A stretch of DNA of 64,000 bases from NCBI GenBank assembly GCA_019828595.1, contig JAHQRK010000060.1:1-64000 (forward strand). Reading direction: 5' to 3'. The position numbers and the translations under genes are program-made. Shown in pieces: positions 1 to 10,402 of the stretch (its first letter is position 1; each line of letters starts with the position of its first letter). The notes beneath the pieces are model-generated. The model had not been told where the DNA came from and made no database searches. It saw only the letters and a list, made by a program, of their open reading frames with translations. The stretch is from Aphanomyces cochlioides. Lineage: Eukaryota; Oomycota; Saprolegniomycetes; Saprolegniales; Verrucalvaceae.

Positions 1-548
1 CAACGAATCCAAATCTTTGTTGAGAGTGCAGTTGAAATCTCCTCCAACAATGTGGAGCGCATGTGGAGGAAAGTCGCGTGGCAATTCTTCGAAGTAACTT
101 GCTCGTTGTTGGAAGGCTGCCGGCGCATAGATATTGTGGAGAACGACTGTCAGTGGACCCAGAGTACATCGCACTTGTAGATAACGACCACGAAGCACTG
201 GGTTGTCATGAGGGACTGAGTGGCGTTCTTCAAAGGAGAGTGAGGATGTATCAACGTAGCCAGACCTCCAGTGGCTGGCGACGTGGATACTTCAGGGTAA
301 ATAGGCTCTTCAAAGAACAAAGAGCCTGCGTGGTTTGTGATGCGTTGCCAATGGAACGCAACACGGTCGTGGAGACTTGGCGTGCGGAAACGGGTTTCTT
401 GGATAAAGGAAACGTCGTGAACACTTGATAGTTTGTCGAGGATGTACCGATGACTGTTGGAGAAGCCATTGGTGTTGAGGGAGATGATTTGTGGGTCCCA
501 GTCCACGAGTTCAGTTGGGACATCGGAGAAGTTGTTGTCACTCATCAC
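1..548 (-). pseudogene. ORF2 N-terminal fragment (APE endonuclease), frameshifted
   Basis: Starts with MMSDNNFSDV at 548 and keeps the first endonuclease motifs: SLNTNG near residue 25, QET near 51 and NIYAP near 141. The GGDFNC motif lies at the window edge. A T is missing near 217 (GGGACTGAG where other copies have GGGACTTGAG), which throws the frame after about 110 residues. The duplicate copy at 56309 has the T, so this change is either very recent or a sequencing error. Confidence 0.85.
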
Positions 549-578
549 GAGTACAGATGAAAATGAGTAGAATGGAGG
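1..578 (-). mobile_element. LINE copy E6' (5' part of ORF2 and spacer), cut by I1
   Basis: Holds the ORF2 N-terminus and the start of the ORF1-ORF2 spacer of a minus-strand copy that continues to the left of the window. It stops at AATGGAGG, 30 bases upstream of the ORF2 start, where the I1 3' end begins. The same junction occurs at 56671/56672 in the duplicate, where the parent copy is E6. Confidence 0.9.
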
Positions 579-3500
579 TTAAATGAGTTGTATTAACCTT
601 ATTTTTGAGCAAAGGCCCTAATGACTTACTAATTTGCCTCGTACTGTATAAATAGAACTTGGAAAACAGGATATGGCAAAGTGGTCATTGGACAGGAGAT
701 GAAGTGAGTGAGCCGTCAGCTCTCTCATGAAACGACGCTGTTAGGAATGATGTGTTGACGTAACCAGTGGTCCGAAGATAGATGCTTGAGCACATTGAAT
801 ACCTTGGTGTATCCCTTCTTGAGAGGGAGATCAACCAGGAGGTGTTGTAGATGTAGCTTGATCAAAGAGGCAGCATGAATGGCAACTTCCATCGGACTCT
901 TCTCTGTGAGGTCGGGTCGAAAGGTGCGATCGGCACGTTGGAGCCATATTTGATAATACACGCAGGCTCGGACAATCGGCCAGATCTTCAGATAGCCACG
1001 GATGTAGTATCCATCGGACGGCTTGGGCGTCTCGTAGAACATTTCCAGACACGTTGACGGAAAGGAACACTCGAGCAGTCGCTGATCGCCTTGAAGAAAT
1101 ACCAAACAGATTGACCATATCCACAAGAGAACAGGAAATGCTCGTACGTCTCATTGACACGACAGAAGACACACGTCGGCTTGGGGTCTTGGTACTGAAA
1201 CAGATATTGCATGGCGTTGGCGCGGAGAAGGGTCTTGAAAATGAACTCTCCATATCGAGGGAGAATGTGGTCGGGTTGGAGGAAGGCGGCAAGTTGGGTA
1301 AGGCGCTTGGGGTCTTCGTAAAAGTTGGATGGCAGGTTGAGATGCTTGGTAGGAAGAATGGACGAGCTGACAGCTGGAGAAGCTCTGATCTTAGCCGATT
1401 TCGAAGTCGCAAGCGCCAACAAGATCGGACTCGAGTCAGGGTGTATCATCCAGTGCCATTCCATCCATTCAGAGCTTGGCGTCGGCAAGTGGAACACGGG
1501 AGCATCCTCTTCAGAAACAATCTCAAACAATCGTGATAACTTGGTCACCAAGATTGAGATCCATTGTTTCGTTGGAGGGACAAAATTGGCTTGGCGGCAG
1601 GCACGGTTGATTTTGTCGAACAAGATCGAAGCTGGCCAAACTCGCTGACACGGAGTCAACAAATGCGACAACTTCGTGATGTGAAGCGACGCCAATACAT
1701 TGGCTTGGTCTTGCGTCGATGTAGAGCACTGATCGTATAGGTCTTCGAGTCCAGGCAGATACGAGTTGTGCCAAAGGGGAACATCCAAAGATGAGATGTG
1801 ATTTGGACAGCCGTACGGAGTCCAGCGAGATTCAAACCAGCTACTCAATAAGGCTTTCCACATTGGAGTGATATTGGGATTCTTGTACAGTTGTCTGATG
1901 AATGCAGAAGAGCCATTTGCCAAGAGGAGATCTCGGGGGGAACCCCATGGATGAAAAGCCTTCTCGAGGAGAGTATAGCCCGGCGTAATCCAGGCGGACA
2001 TGGCAGACTTGCGGGGTGGGGTGGTGATGGCTTGAATGCATCTGATCATGACAGAGCGGTTGTGTTGTTGCCATAAAGCAAGTGCATGGTGCAGGCCTAA
2101 GCCACCGGACTTCTTCGGCATGAATAGAATCTCCTTTTTGATCAAACGGAGGCCATGGACAGAGGAGGATGGGTTGATTTCTTCACCATGCATAAATTGA
2201 AGCATGGCCTTGTCGATCTTTTTGGCCAGGTCTTTGTCGGCAGGGACAAAAGCCAGTTGGTACCATAACACAGGCAGACATATGCTGTGCAGGATAGTGA
2301 CTTTTCCGGCCATGGTTCGAGCCTTGTAGAGCCACAAAGACAAGCGAGCCACAAACTTCTCAAACACGTAATTGAAACGTGCCAATGGAGAAAGATTGGG
2401 CGCAACCAAGATACCAAGAGCCTTCACGGGACTGTCGGAAGTAACTTGTAGTGAGGCAAGGTTCCCATTCAACTGGCTGTAGGTCAGAATTTGGGTCTTG
2501 TCTACGTTGAGTCGGAAACCAGACTTGTCGCAAAAGGTTTGAACCAATGCAAGCTGCCGGTGGAGGCACGTCTCATTTGCCGCATAGAGTTGCGAGTCGT
2601 CGGCAAAGTAACTCCCAGTGTGGTAGCGATCCCCACACTTGATGCCATAGTTGGAGTGTTGCCGTAGGAGTTGGCACATCGGTTCTAAAGCGATCACAAA
2701 CAGAAGTGGCGACAGTGGATCACCTTGCAACACACCGCGTGAGATGTGAACTGGCTTGGACAAGAAGCCGTTCACCAAGATGCGAGACTTGCGGCCCGAG
2801 TACAGTACGCGAACCATGTCAACAAAGGTTTCGGGAAAGCCATAGTGACGGAGGACGCGGAGCAAGTACGCGTGGTCCACGCGATCAAAAGCTTTCTCAA
2901 AGTCAAGCAGTGCCACCATCGAGGACGGACTGTGTAGTTTGATGTGGTGCAGCATGTCATCCAGTCGTGCAATATTGGTTTGGATATTGCTTCGACGGAT
3001 AAAGCCTTGCTGGTCCGGGTGGATGATGTGTCGAATGTGGCGCTGGAGTCGATAAGCCAGAATACTCGTCAGGATTTTCACATCCGTGTTGAGTAGGCTA
3101 ATGGGCCGATAGTTCTTGGCTTGTGACTTGGGGCCTTTCTTGTGCAGCAACACCAGCGTACTGACAAGTTGCATGGGAGTCAAGCGAGGGTGAGAATGGA
3201 GCTGGTGTGTGAATAGCAGCTCCAATACCAACGACCACTTGTGAGGTGCAAGTTTGAGGACTTCGAATGGCAGAGCGTTGGGACCTGGCGCTGAGTTCGA
3301 ACTGCTGTGTCGAATAGCATGATAGAACTCGTTGGCGCGCAAGGGAGCCGACAGCTCTTTCTGGGCTTGCTCTGGCAGTTGCTTGTGTCGAGTCAATGGG
3401 GTCAGAAATGACGACACTTCGTCTCCAGATCGCTGCACCTCGGGAGCTGCAAACAAGTCCTTGTAGTAGTCGACCAGGACGTCAGACATGCCTTGTTGAT

Positions 3501-4288
3501 TGGAGACAACATTTCCATTGACATCCACCAACTCTTTGAAGACTGTCTTCTTCAAGGGGGTAGGGACAGGAGACATGAAGTGGAACTTGGACGAGCGCTC
3601 TGCTTTGTACAAGTGAAGTTGGAACGCCTGGTCTTGACGAAACTGCTTGTCTCGATCTTGCAGCTCGTGAATTTGCTTTTGAAGGTCTCGCACTCGATCC
3701 ACCAGCACTGCATCTTGACGCATGTTGGGGACTTGCAAAAGCGAAGCGATCTCCACAGCTGACTTCTTCAACGGCAGACGTTGTTTCTCCAATCGTTGAG
3801 AATGGAATTCTTTGAGTTGGGAGCGGATATCATTGACCAGCATGTCGTAGGCCTTGGAGATATTGTGGAATGTTGGAGACTTGTCCAAAAATCGATCCAG
3901 ACATCCATGAACAATCTCGGCCGCTCGTGGTAGACGAAGTAGCCAAGTTGGAGCTTTCCATGATCCAGAGCCATGGCGCAATGTTTGACGCTTTGTGATG
4001 ATACGACAAGCCACGTGGTCAGCCTGTGGAACGTGTGGCATGTGCGTCGCCTTCCAATGACGAAGACCCGCCAAGGTGGACGAACAAAATATGTAGTCGA
4101 GTCGGTTGGTGAGTGTGGGACTTGTGAAGGCTCGTGCCACGGGGTTTTGACGGCGAAACAGATCCACCAGAGACAAACTGTGCATCCATTGTTCCAGTTG
4201 AAGGGTGCCGGCCATGGTGGAGGTACTGGGTCTCAACGAATCCAAATCTTTGTTGAGAGTGCAGTTGAAATCTCCTCCAACAATGTGG
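579..4288 (-). mobile_element. LINE copy I1, 3' half, interrupted by P1
   Basis: Begins (element 3' end) with the standard TTAAATGAG terminus at 579, after AATGGAGG of E6'. It contains the 3' UTR and ORF2 up to about codon 166. At 4288 it meets the 5' end of the opposite-facing copy P1. The last 15 bases, CCTCCAACAATGTGG (4274-4288), begin with CC, as expected for the left target duplication of a plus-strand insertion. The rest of I1 should therefore lie beyond P1, outside the window. Confidence 0.9.
725..4288 (-). pseudogene. ORF2 of I1: reverse transcriptase, lacks N-terminus, one frameshift
   Basis: Covers about residues 166-1352 of the 1,352-aa protein. It has the later endonuclease motifs (GGDFNC, RLDYIF, QADH), the full reverse transcriptase with DFEKAFDRVD and FADD, and the C-terminal CxxC...HxxxxC motif. 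A missing G near 1084 (CGCTGATC against CGCTGGATC) breaks the frame about 120 residues before the stop at 725-727. The duplicate I1' at 56818-60382 is open through this point. The first 165 codons are separated by the P1 insertion. Confidence 0.9.
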
Positions 4289-4290
4289 GT

Positions 4291-5702
4291 ACTTCCGAAT
4301 TTGCCTCGTACCCCTCAAGTCAAGAAGTTATCAAGTGCCGCCGCGCTCAAAATGTCCAACGCCAACAGCTGTTCCGAGCTCCGTGAGACCAACACTCACG
4401 GAGTCACCATCATTCCAGGTATTGTATCACCTCACCCACTTTCGTCGTCCAATCAGGATGGCGGAAGTGGTGTGAGTAATGTCTCTACACCTAACCCTAG
4501 GGCCGAAGTGGAGGTCGAGTTCGACCCCAACAGCGTCTCTGGAGACCAATCTGCGTCTCGCTCCACCAGCGCTTCACCTGGTGCTCCACTCGCCGGAGTT
4601 CCAGGGGGGGGTCAACCTCAGTGGGTCAGTGGTTGACCCCAGACCACTGTCGTTAACTTGTCTAGCGAAGCCCTCACTCAGGAGGGCGAACCACTGGGGC
4701 CTTGTGCCTGTGGTGGCTGCTTCCCTGGACTCCAATTGGAGTCGATCCCCAGTGAAGGCGGCGAGAAAACGGGGTCCATGCCAGCCCTAGAGGCTACGAG
4801 GGGCCCCCCCTATGGGCACACCCTGCGGTTCTGTCTACTTCCCCAGGGGCCTCTTCGGAGGGGCGGGGGCGGTATCCCGATTTGGGTTCTCGCCGGAGCA
4901 ATGGTGTACCCCAGTCACCGTGCTGCGGGGATGGCATGGATTCCCCTTCTACCCCTGTCACTGGGGGTCTGGCCCCGGCCTTTCTCGTGACCAATGGGAC
5001 TGAGCCAGCAGCCACCAACCGCGTCGCCCCCTGTGCTGAGCCTCCTAGAACGGGAGAGGAAGAAGAAAATCTCAAGAGGACGTGGATATGGTCTCTGGAG
5101 ACGCCGAGGGAAGGATTCTACTGAAACCGAGGCCTTAACCGACGAGGGAAATACTCAAATTCACTCTGAGGTTGATGGGTCAGGCGACATTAACGGCCAA
5201 GCGAAGCCGTGTGATACTCCTGGAGAAGTTATTCAAGAGGAACAATCGACAAACAATGACAATGACCAGTCAAATCAAGACATTGTCGACAAATCCGTTG
5301 CTCAAGGAAATGGCGCTGTTGATCCTCCTACCGCGGCAGACAAAATACAAGGCGATCAAGAGCAACAAAACGCTGAAAGGGCCAATCCATGGACGCAAAA
5401 GACTCCCGGCAAGGATTCAGCTTCGTCCAAGAAAGATTCCAAGCAAGGCAATGCCCCCAAAGGCGCGAAACATCGCAACACTGGTGCTCATGCTATTGCC
5501 GATGACGATATTGCGCGATGCGAGGCCATGGCGGACGCATTCTACAAAGACTCTGGTGACATGGACGCCTTCATTGAAAACATTTTGCTCACCCCAGTCC
5601 CAAGTGTACGAGCTCACAGTCAAGTTGGGCGAAGGCTACAAGGACTGGTCCGAAAAAGTCATCTGCGATCAATTTGTCAAGGAAAATCCTGGTTCGTTAT
5701 GG
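4291..5702 (+). mobile_element. LINE copy P1, 5' end only, plus strand, cut by I2
   Basis: Starts with the complete element 5' end ACTTCCGAATTTGCC at 4291, preceded by two extra bases (GT) not explained by the I1 target. It contains the 61-nt 5' UTR and the first 1.35 kb of ORF1, and is cut at CGTTATGG by the I2 3' end. Its remaining ORF1, ORF2 and 3' end are not in the window. Confidence 0.9.
4352..5702 (+). pseudogene. ORF1 N-terminal part of P1, several frameshifts
   Basis: The first ATG (MSNANSCSEL) is 61 nt from the element 5' end, as in the intact ORF1 copies. The frame is broken by run-length changes: an 8-G run near 4612 (7 G in intact copies), changed G or C runs near 4803 and 4842, a shortened A run near 5066, a lost G near 5110 and a 4-C run near 5590. 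Only the loss near 5110 is clearly shared with the duplicate P1', so the others are recent or are read errors. No function can be assigned. Confidence 0.85.
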
Positions 5703-8700
5703 TTAAATGAGTTGTATTAACCATATTTTTGAGCAAAGGCCCTAATGACTTACTAATTTGCCTCGTACTCTATAAATAGAACTTGGAAAACAGAATATGG
5801 CAAAGTGGTCATTGAACAGGAGATGAAGTGAGTGAGCCGTCAGCTCACTCATGAAACGACGCTGTCAGGAATGGCGTGTTGACGTAACCAGGGGTCCGAA
5901 GATAGATGCTTGAGCACATTGAATACCTTGGTGTATCCCTTCTTGAGAGGGAGATCAACCAGGAGCTGTTGTAGATGTAGCTTGATCAAAGAGGCAGCAT
6001 GAATGGCAACTTCCATCGGACTCTTCGCTGTGAGGTCGGGTCGAAAGGTGCGATCGGCACGTTGGAGCCATATTTGATAATACACGCAGGCTCGGACAAT
6101 CGGCCAGATCTTCAGATAGCCACGGATGTAGTATCCATCGGACGGCTTGGGCGTCTCGTAGAACATTTCCAGACACGTGGACGGAAAGGAACACTCGAGC
6201 AGTCGCTGGATTGTCTTGAAGGAATACCAAACAGATTGACCATATCCACAAGAGAACAGGAAATGCTCGTACGTCTCATTGACACGACAGAAGACACACG
6301 TCGGCTTGGGGTCTTGGTACTGAAACAGATATTGCATGGCGTTGGCGCGGAGAAGGGTCTTGAAAATGAACTCTCCATATCGAGGGAGAATGTGGTCGGG
6401 TTGGAGGAAGGCGGCAAGTTGGGTAAGGCGCTTGGGGTCTTCGTAAAAGTTGGATGGCAGGTTGAGATGCTTGGTAGGAAGAATGGACGAGCTGACAGCT
6501 GGAGAAGCTCTGATCTTAGCCGATTTCGAAGTCGCAAGCGCCAACAAGATCGGACTCGAGTCAGGGTGTATCATCCAGTGCCATTCCATCCATTCAGAGC
6601 TTGGCGTCGGCAAGTGGAACACGGGAGCATCCTCTTCAGAAACAATCTCAAACAATCGTGATAACTTGGTCACCAAGATTGAGATCCATTGTTTCGTTGG
6701 AGGGACAAAATTGGCTTGGCGGCAGGCACGGTTGATTTTGTCGAACAAGATCGAAGCTGGCCAAACTCGCTGACACGGAGTCAACAAATGCGACAACTTC
6801 GTGATGTGAAGCGAAGCCAATACATTGGCTTGGTCTTGCGTCGATGTAGAGCACTGATCGTATAGGTCTTCGAGTCCAGGCAGATACGAGTTGTGCCAAA
6901 GGGGAACATCCAAAGATGAGATGTGATTTGGACAGCCGTACGGAGTCCAGCGGGATTCAAACCAGCTACTCAATAAGGCTTTCCACATTGGAGTGATATT
7001 GGGATTCTTGTACAGTTGTCTGATGAATGCAGAAGAGCCATTTGCCAAGAGGAGATCTCGGGGGGAACCCCATGGATGAAAAGCCTTCTCGAGGAGAGTA
7101 TAGCCCGGCGTAATCCAGGCGGACATGGCAGACTTGCGGGGTGGGGTGGTGATGGCTTGAATGCATCTGATCATGACAGAGCGGTTGTGTTGTTGCCATA
7201 AAGCAAGTGCATGGTGCAGGCCTAAGCCACCGGACTTCTTCGGCATGAATAGAATCTCCTTTTTGATCAAACGGAGGCCATGGACAGAGGAGGATGGGTT
7301 GATTTCTTCACCATGCATAAATTGAAGCATGGCCTTGTCGATCTTTTTGGCCAGGTCTTTGTCGGCAGGGACAAAAGCCAGTTGGTACCATAACACAGGC
7401 AGACATATGCTGTGCAGGATAGTGACTTTTCCGGCCATGGTTCGAGCCTTGTAGAGCCACAAAGACAAGCGAGCCACAAACTTCTCATACACGTAATTGA
7501 AACGTGCCAATGGAGAAAGATTGGGCGCAACCAAGATACCAAGAGCCTTCACGGGACTGTCGGAAGTAACTTGTAGTGAGGCAAGGTTCCCATTCAACTG
7601 GCTGTAGGTCAGAATTTGGGTCTTGTCTACGTTGAGTCGGAAACCAGACTTGTCGCAAAAGGTTTGAACCAATGCAAGCTGCCGGTGGAGGCACGTCTCA
7701 TTTGCCGCATAGAGTTGCGAGTCGTCGGCAAAGTAACTCCCAGTGTGGTAGCGATCCCCACACTTGATGCCATAGTTGGAGTGTTGCCGTAGGAGTTGGC
7801 ACATCGGTTCCAAAGCGATCACAAACAGAAGTGGCGACAGTGGATCACCTTGCAACACACCGCGTGAGATGTGAACTGGCTTGGACAAGAAGCCGTTCAC
7901 CAAGATGCGAGACTTGCGGCCCGAGTACAGTACGCGAACCATGGCAACAAAGGTTTCGGGAAAGCCATAGTGACGGAGGACGCGGAGCAAGTACGCGTGG
8001 TCCACGCGATCAAAAGCTTTCTCAAAGTCAAGCAGTGCCACCATCGAGGACGGACTGTGTAGTTTGATGTGGTGCAGCATGTCATCCAGTCGTGCAATAT
8101 TGGTTTGGATATTGCTTCGACGGATAAAGCCTTGCTGGTCCGGGTGGATGATGTGTCGAATGTGGCGCTGGAGTCGATAAGCCAGAATACTCGTCAGGAT
8201 TTTCACATCCGTGTTGAGTAGGCTAATGGGCCGATAGTTCTTGGCTTGTGACTTGGGGCCTTTCTTGTGCAGCAACACCAGCGTACTGACAAGTTGCATG
8301 GGAGTCAAGCGAGGGTGAGAATGGAGCTGGTGTGTGAATAGCAGCTCCAATACCAACGACCACTTGTGAGGTGCAAGTTTGAGGACTTCGAATGGCAGAG
8401 CGTTGGGACCTGGCGCTGAGTTCGAACTGCTGTGTCGAATAGCATGATAGAACTCGTTGGCGCGCAAGGGAGCCGACAGCTCTTTCTGGGCTTGCTCTGG
8501 CAGTTGCTTGTGTCGAGTCAATGGGGTCAGAAATGACGACACTTCGTCTCCAGATCGCTGCACCTCGGGAGCTGCAAACAAGTCCTTGTAGTAGTCGACC
8601 AGGACGTCAGACATGCCTTGTTGATTGGAGACAACATTTCCATTGACATCCACCAACTCTTTGAAGACTGTCTTCTTCAAGGGGGTAGGGACAGGAGACA

Positions 8701-9039
8701 TGAAGTGGAACTTGGACGAGCGCTCTGCTTTGTACAAGTGAAGTTGGAACGCCTGGTCTTGACGAAACTGCTTGTCTCGATCTTGCAGCTCGTGAATTTG
8801 CTTTTGAAGGTCTCGCACTCGATCCACCAGCACTGCATATTGACGCATGTTGGGGACTTGCAAAAGCGAAGCGATCTCGACAGCTAACTTCTTCAACGGC
8901 AGACGTTGTTTCTCCAATCGTTGAGAATGGAATTCTTTGAGTTGGGAGCGGATATCATTGACCAGCATGTCGTAGGCCTTGGAGATATTGTGGAATGATG
9001 GAGACTTGTCCAAAAATCGATCCAGACATCCATGAACAA

Positions 9040-9056
9040 TCTCGGCCGCTCGTGGT
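9040..9056. repeat. Target-site duplication of I3 (second copy 9261-9277)
   Basis: TCTCGGCCGCTCGTGGT, 17 bp, identical on both sides. The nick lies after GGT, or after GG with one extra T added, which makes this one of two departures from the strict GG rule. Confidence 0.95.
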
Positions 9057-9260
9057 TTAAATGAGTTGTATTAACCTTATTTTTGAGCAAAGGCCCTAAT
9101 GACTTACTAATTTGCCTCGTACTGTATAAATAGAACTTGGAAAACAGAATATTGCAAAGTGGTCATTGAACAGGAGATGAAGTGGTGAGCCGTCAGCTCA
9201 CTCATGAAACGACACTGTCAGGAATGGCGTGTTGACGTTGTCAGGAATGGCGTGTTGACG
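9057..9260 (-). mobile_element. LINE copy I3: 204-bp severely 5'-truncated insertion
   Basis: Consists of the 3' UTR and the last few ORF2 codons (stop at 9202-9204). It is flanked by a perfect 17-bp target duplication TCTCGGCCGCTCGTGGT at 9040-9056 and 9261-9277. Its 5' end carries a tandem repeat of 22 bases (TGTCAGGAATGGCGTGTTGACG) at 9216-9237 and 9239-9260, suggesting the reverse transcriptase slipped or restarted before the second junction was sealed. It shares the GACACTGTC variant with E5. Confidence 0.95.
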
Positions 9261-10203
9261 TCTCGGCCGCTCGTGGTAGACGAAGTAGCCAAGTTGGAGC
9301 TTTCCATGATCCAGAGCCATGGCGCAATGTTTGACGCTTTGTGATGATACGACAAGCCACGTGGTCAGCCTGTGGAACGTGTGGCATGTGCGTCGCCTTC
9401 CAATGACGAAGACCCGCCAAGGTGGACGAACAAAAGATGTAGTCAAGTCGGTTGGTGAGTGTGGGACTTGTGAAGGCTCGTGCCACGGGGTTTTGACGGC
9501 GAAACAGATCCACCAGAGACAAACTGTGCATCCATTGTTCCAGTTGAAGGGTGCCGGCCATGGTGGAGGTACTGGGTCTCAACGAATCCAAATCTTTGTT
9601 GAGAGTGCAGTTGAAATCGCCTCCAACAATGTGGAGCGCATGTGGAGGAAAGTCGCGTGGCAATTCTTCGAAGTAACTTGCTCGTTGTTGGAAGGCTGCC
9701 GGCGCATAGATATTGTGGAGAACGACTGTCAGTGGACCCAGAGTACATCGCACTTGTAGATAACGACCACGAAGCACTGGGTTGTCATGAGGGACTTGAG
9801 TGGCGTTCTTCAAAGGAGAGTGAGGATGTATCAACGTAGCCAGACCTCCAGTGGCTGGCGACGTGGATACTTCAGGGTAAATAGGCTCTTCAAAGAACAA
9901 AGAGCCTTCGTGGTTTGTGATGCGTTGCCAATGGAACGCAACACGGTCGTGGAGACTTGGCGTGCGGAAACGGGTTTCTTGGATAAAGGAAACGTCGTGA
10001 ACACTTGATAGTTTGTCGAGGATGTACCGATGACTGTTGGAGAAGCCATTGGTGTTGAGGGAGATGATTTGTGGGTCCCAGTCCACGAGTTCAGTTGGGA
10101 CATCGGAGAAGTTGTTGTCACTCATCACGAGTACAGATGAAAATGAGTAGAATGGAGGGGTCAGAGGGGAGGTTGAAATGGATTGAAGCAGGGGATAGAA
10201 GCC

Positions 10204-10256
10204 TTAGAGTTGATCGTCCTCCAAATCGAGGGGATCAATTTCGTCGGCGTTCATGG
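10204..10256 (-). pseudogene. ORF1 C-terminal stub of I2
   Basis: Encodes only the last residues of ORF1 (ending DPLDLEDDQL, stop at 10204-10206) before the I4 insertion. It is 75 nt upstream of the I2 ORF2 start, the standard spacing in this family. Confidence 0.88.
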
Positions 10257-10402
10257 TTAAATGAGTTGTATTAACCTTATTTTTGAGCAAAGGCCCTAAT
10301 GACTTACTAATTTGCCTCGTACTCTATAAATAGAACTTGGAAAACAGAATATGGCAAAGTGGTCATTGAACAGGAGATGAAGTGAGTGAGCCGTTAGCTC
10401 TC
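10257..10402 (-). promoter_or_regulatory. 3' UTR of I4
   Basis: 146 nt from the ORF2 stop to the element end. It contains, read on the plus strand, the terminal palindrome GGTTAA-N10-TTAACC (10255-10276, the outer GG supplied by the target) and, at 10302-10322, a copy of the element's own 5'-terminal sequence in inverted orientation. There is no A-rich tail. The stop-codon hairpin is imperfect here (GCTCTCTC in place of GCTCACTC). Confidence 0.75.

Larger units (their letters stand above)
1..7906. repeat. Left copy of a >7.9-kb direct duplication
   Basis: This stretch is repeated at 56093-64000 in the same orientation and with the same four insertion junctions (E6'/I1, I1/P1, P1/I2, and the I2 interior). 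Diagnostic variants otherwise rare in the family are shared by both copies, such as ACAGGATATGG in the I1 3' UTR (about 667 and 56760) and CTCCACAGCTGAC in ORF2 (about 3745 and 59845). I noticed about a dozen differences, mostly one-base changes in G, C or A runs. The repeat extends past both window edges, so its true length is unknown. Confidence 0.93.
5849..10128 (-). pseudogene. ORF2 of I2, frame intact apart from the I3 insertion
   Basis: Outside I3 and one copy of its target duplication, 5849-9056 plus 9278-10128 sum to 4,059 nt, exactly the length of the intact 1,352-codon ORF2, with no other break seen. The insertion falls near codon 284, just after the endonuclease domain. As it stands, the upstream part reads as a 295-aa endonuclease-only frame (9241-10128) ending shortly inside I3. 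All the reverse transcriptase and zinc-motif residues seen in I4 are present in the downstream part. Confidence 0.9.
5703..10256 (-). mobile_element. LINE copy I2, interrupted by I3 and then by I4
   Basis: The 3' terminus at 5703 follows CGTTATGG of P1 ORF1. It contains the 3' UTR, a whole ORF2 (split by I3), the 75-nt spacer and 53 nt of the ORF1 3' end. It stops at GCGTTCATGG (10247-10256), where the I4 3' end begins. The same ORF1 site was also hit in copy H by I7. The ORF1 remainder of I2 does not follow I4 and is not in the window. Confidence 0.92.

Noticed and set aside
579..5702. Twin-priming inversion to explain the head-to-head I1/P1 and Q/P junctions.
   Set aside because: In both cases the left flank ends in a 15-bp stretch beginning with CC (4274-4288, 20127-20141), as expected for an ordinary plus-strand insertion, and P2 proves such insertions occur. 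The exact full-length 5' end at both junctions also fits plain insertion better.
9319..9759. 146-aa plus-strand frame opposite the endonuclease domain in several copies.
   Set aside because: Antisense shadow of the APE domain; open only by codon-usage side effect.
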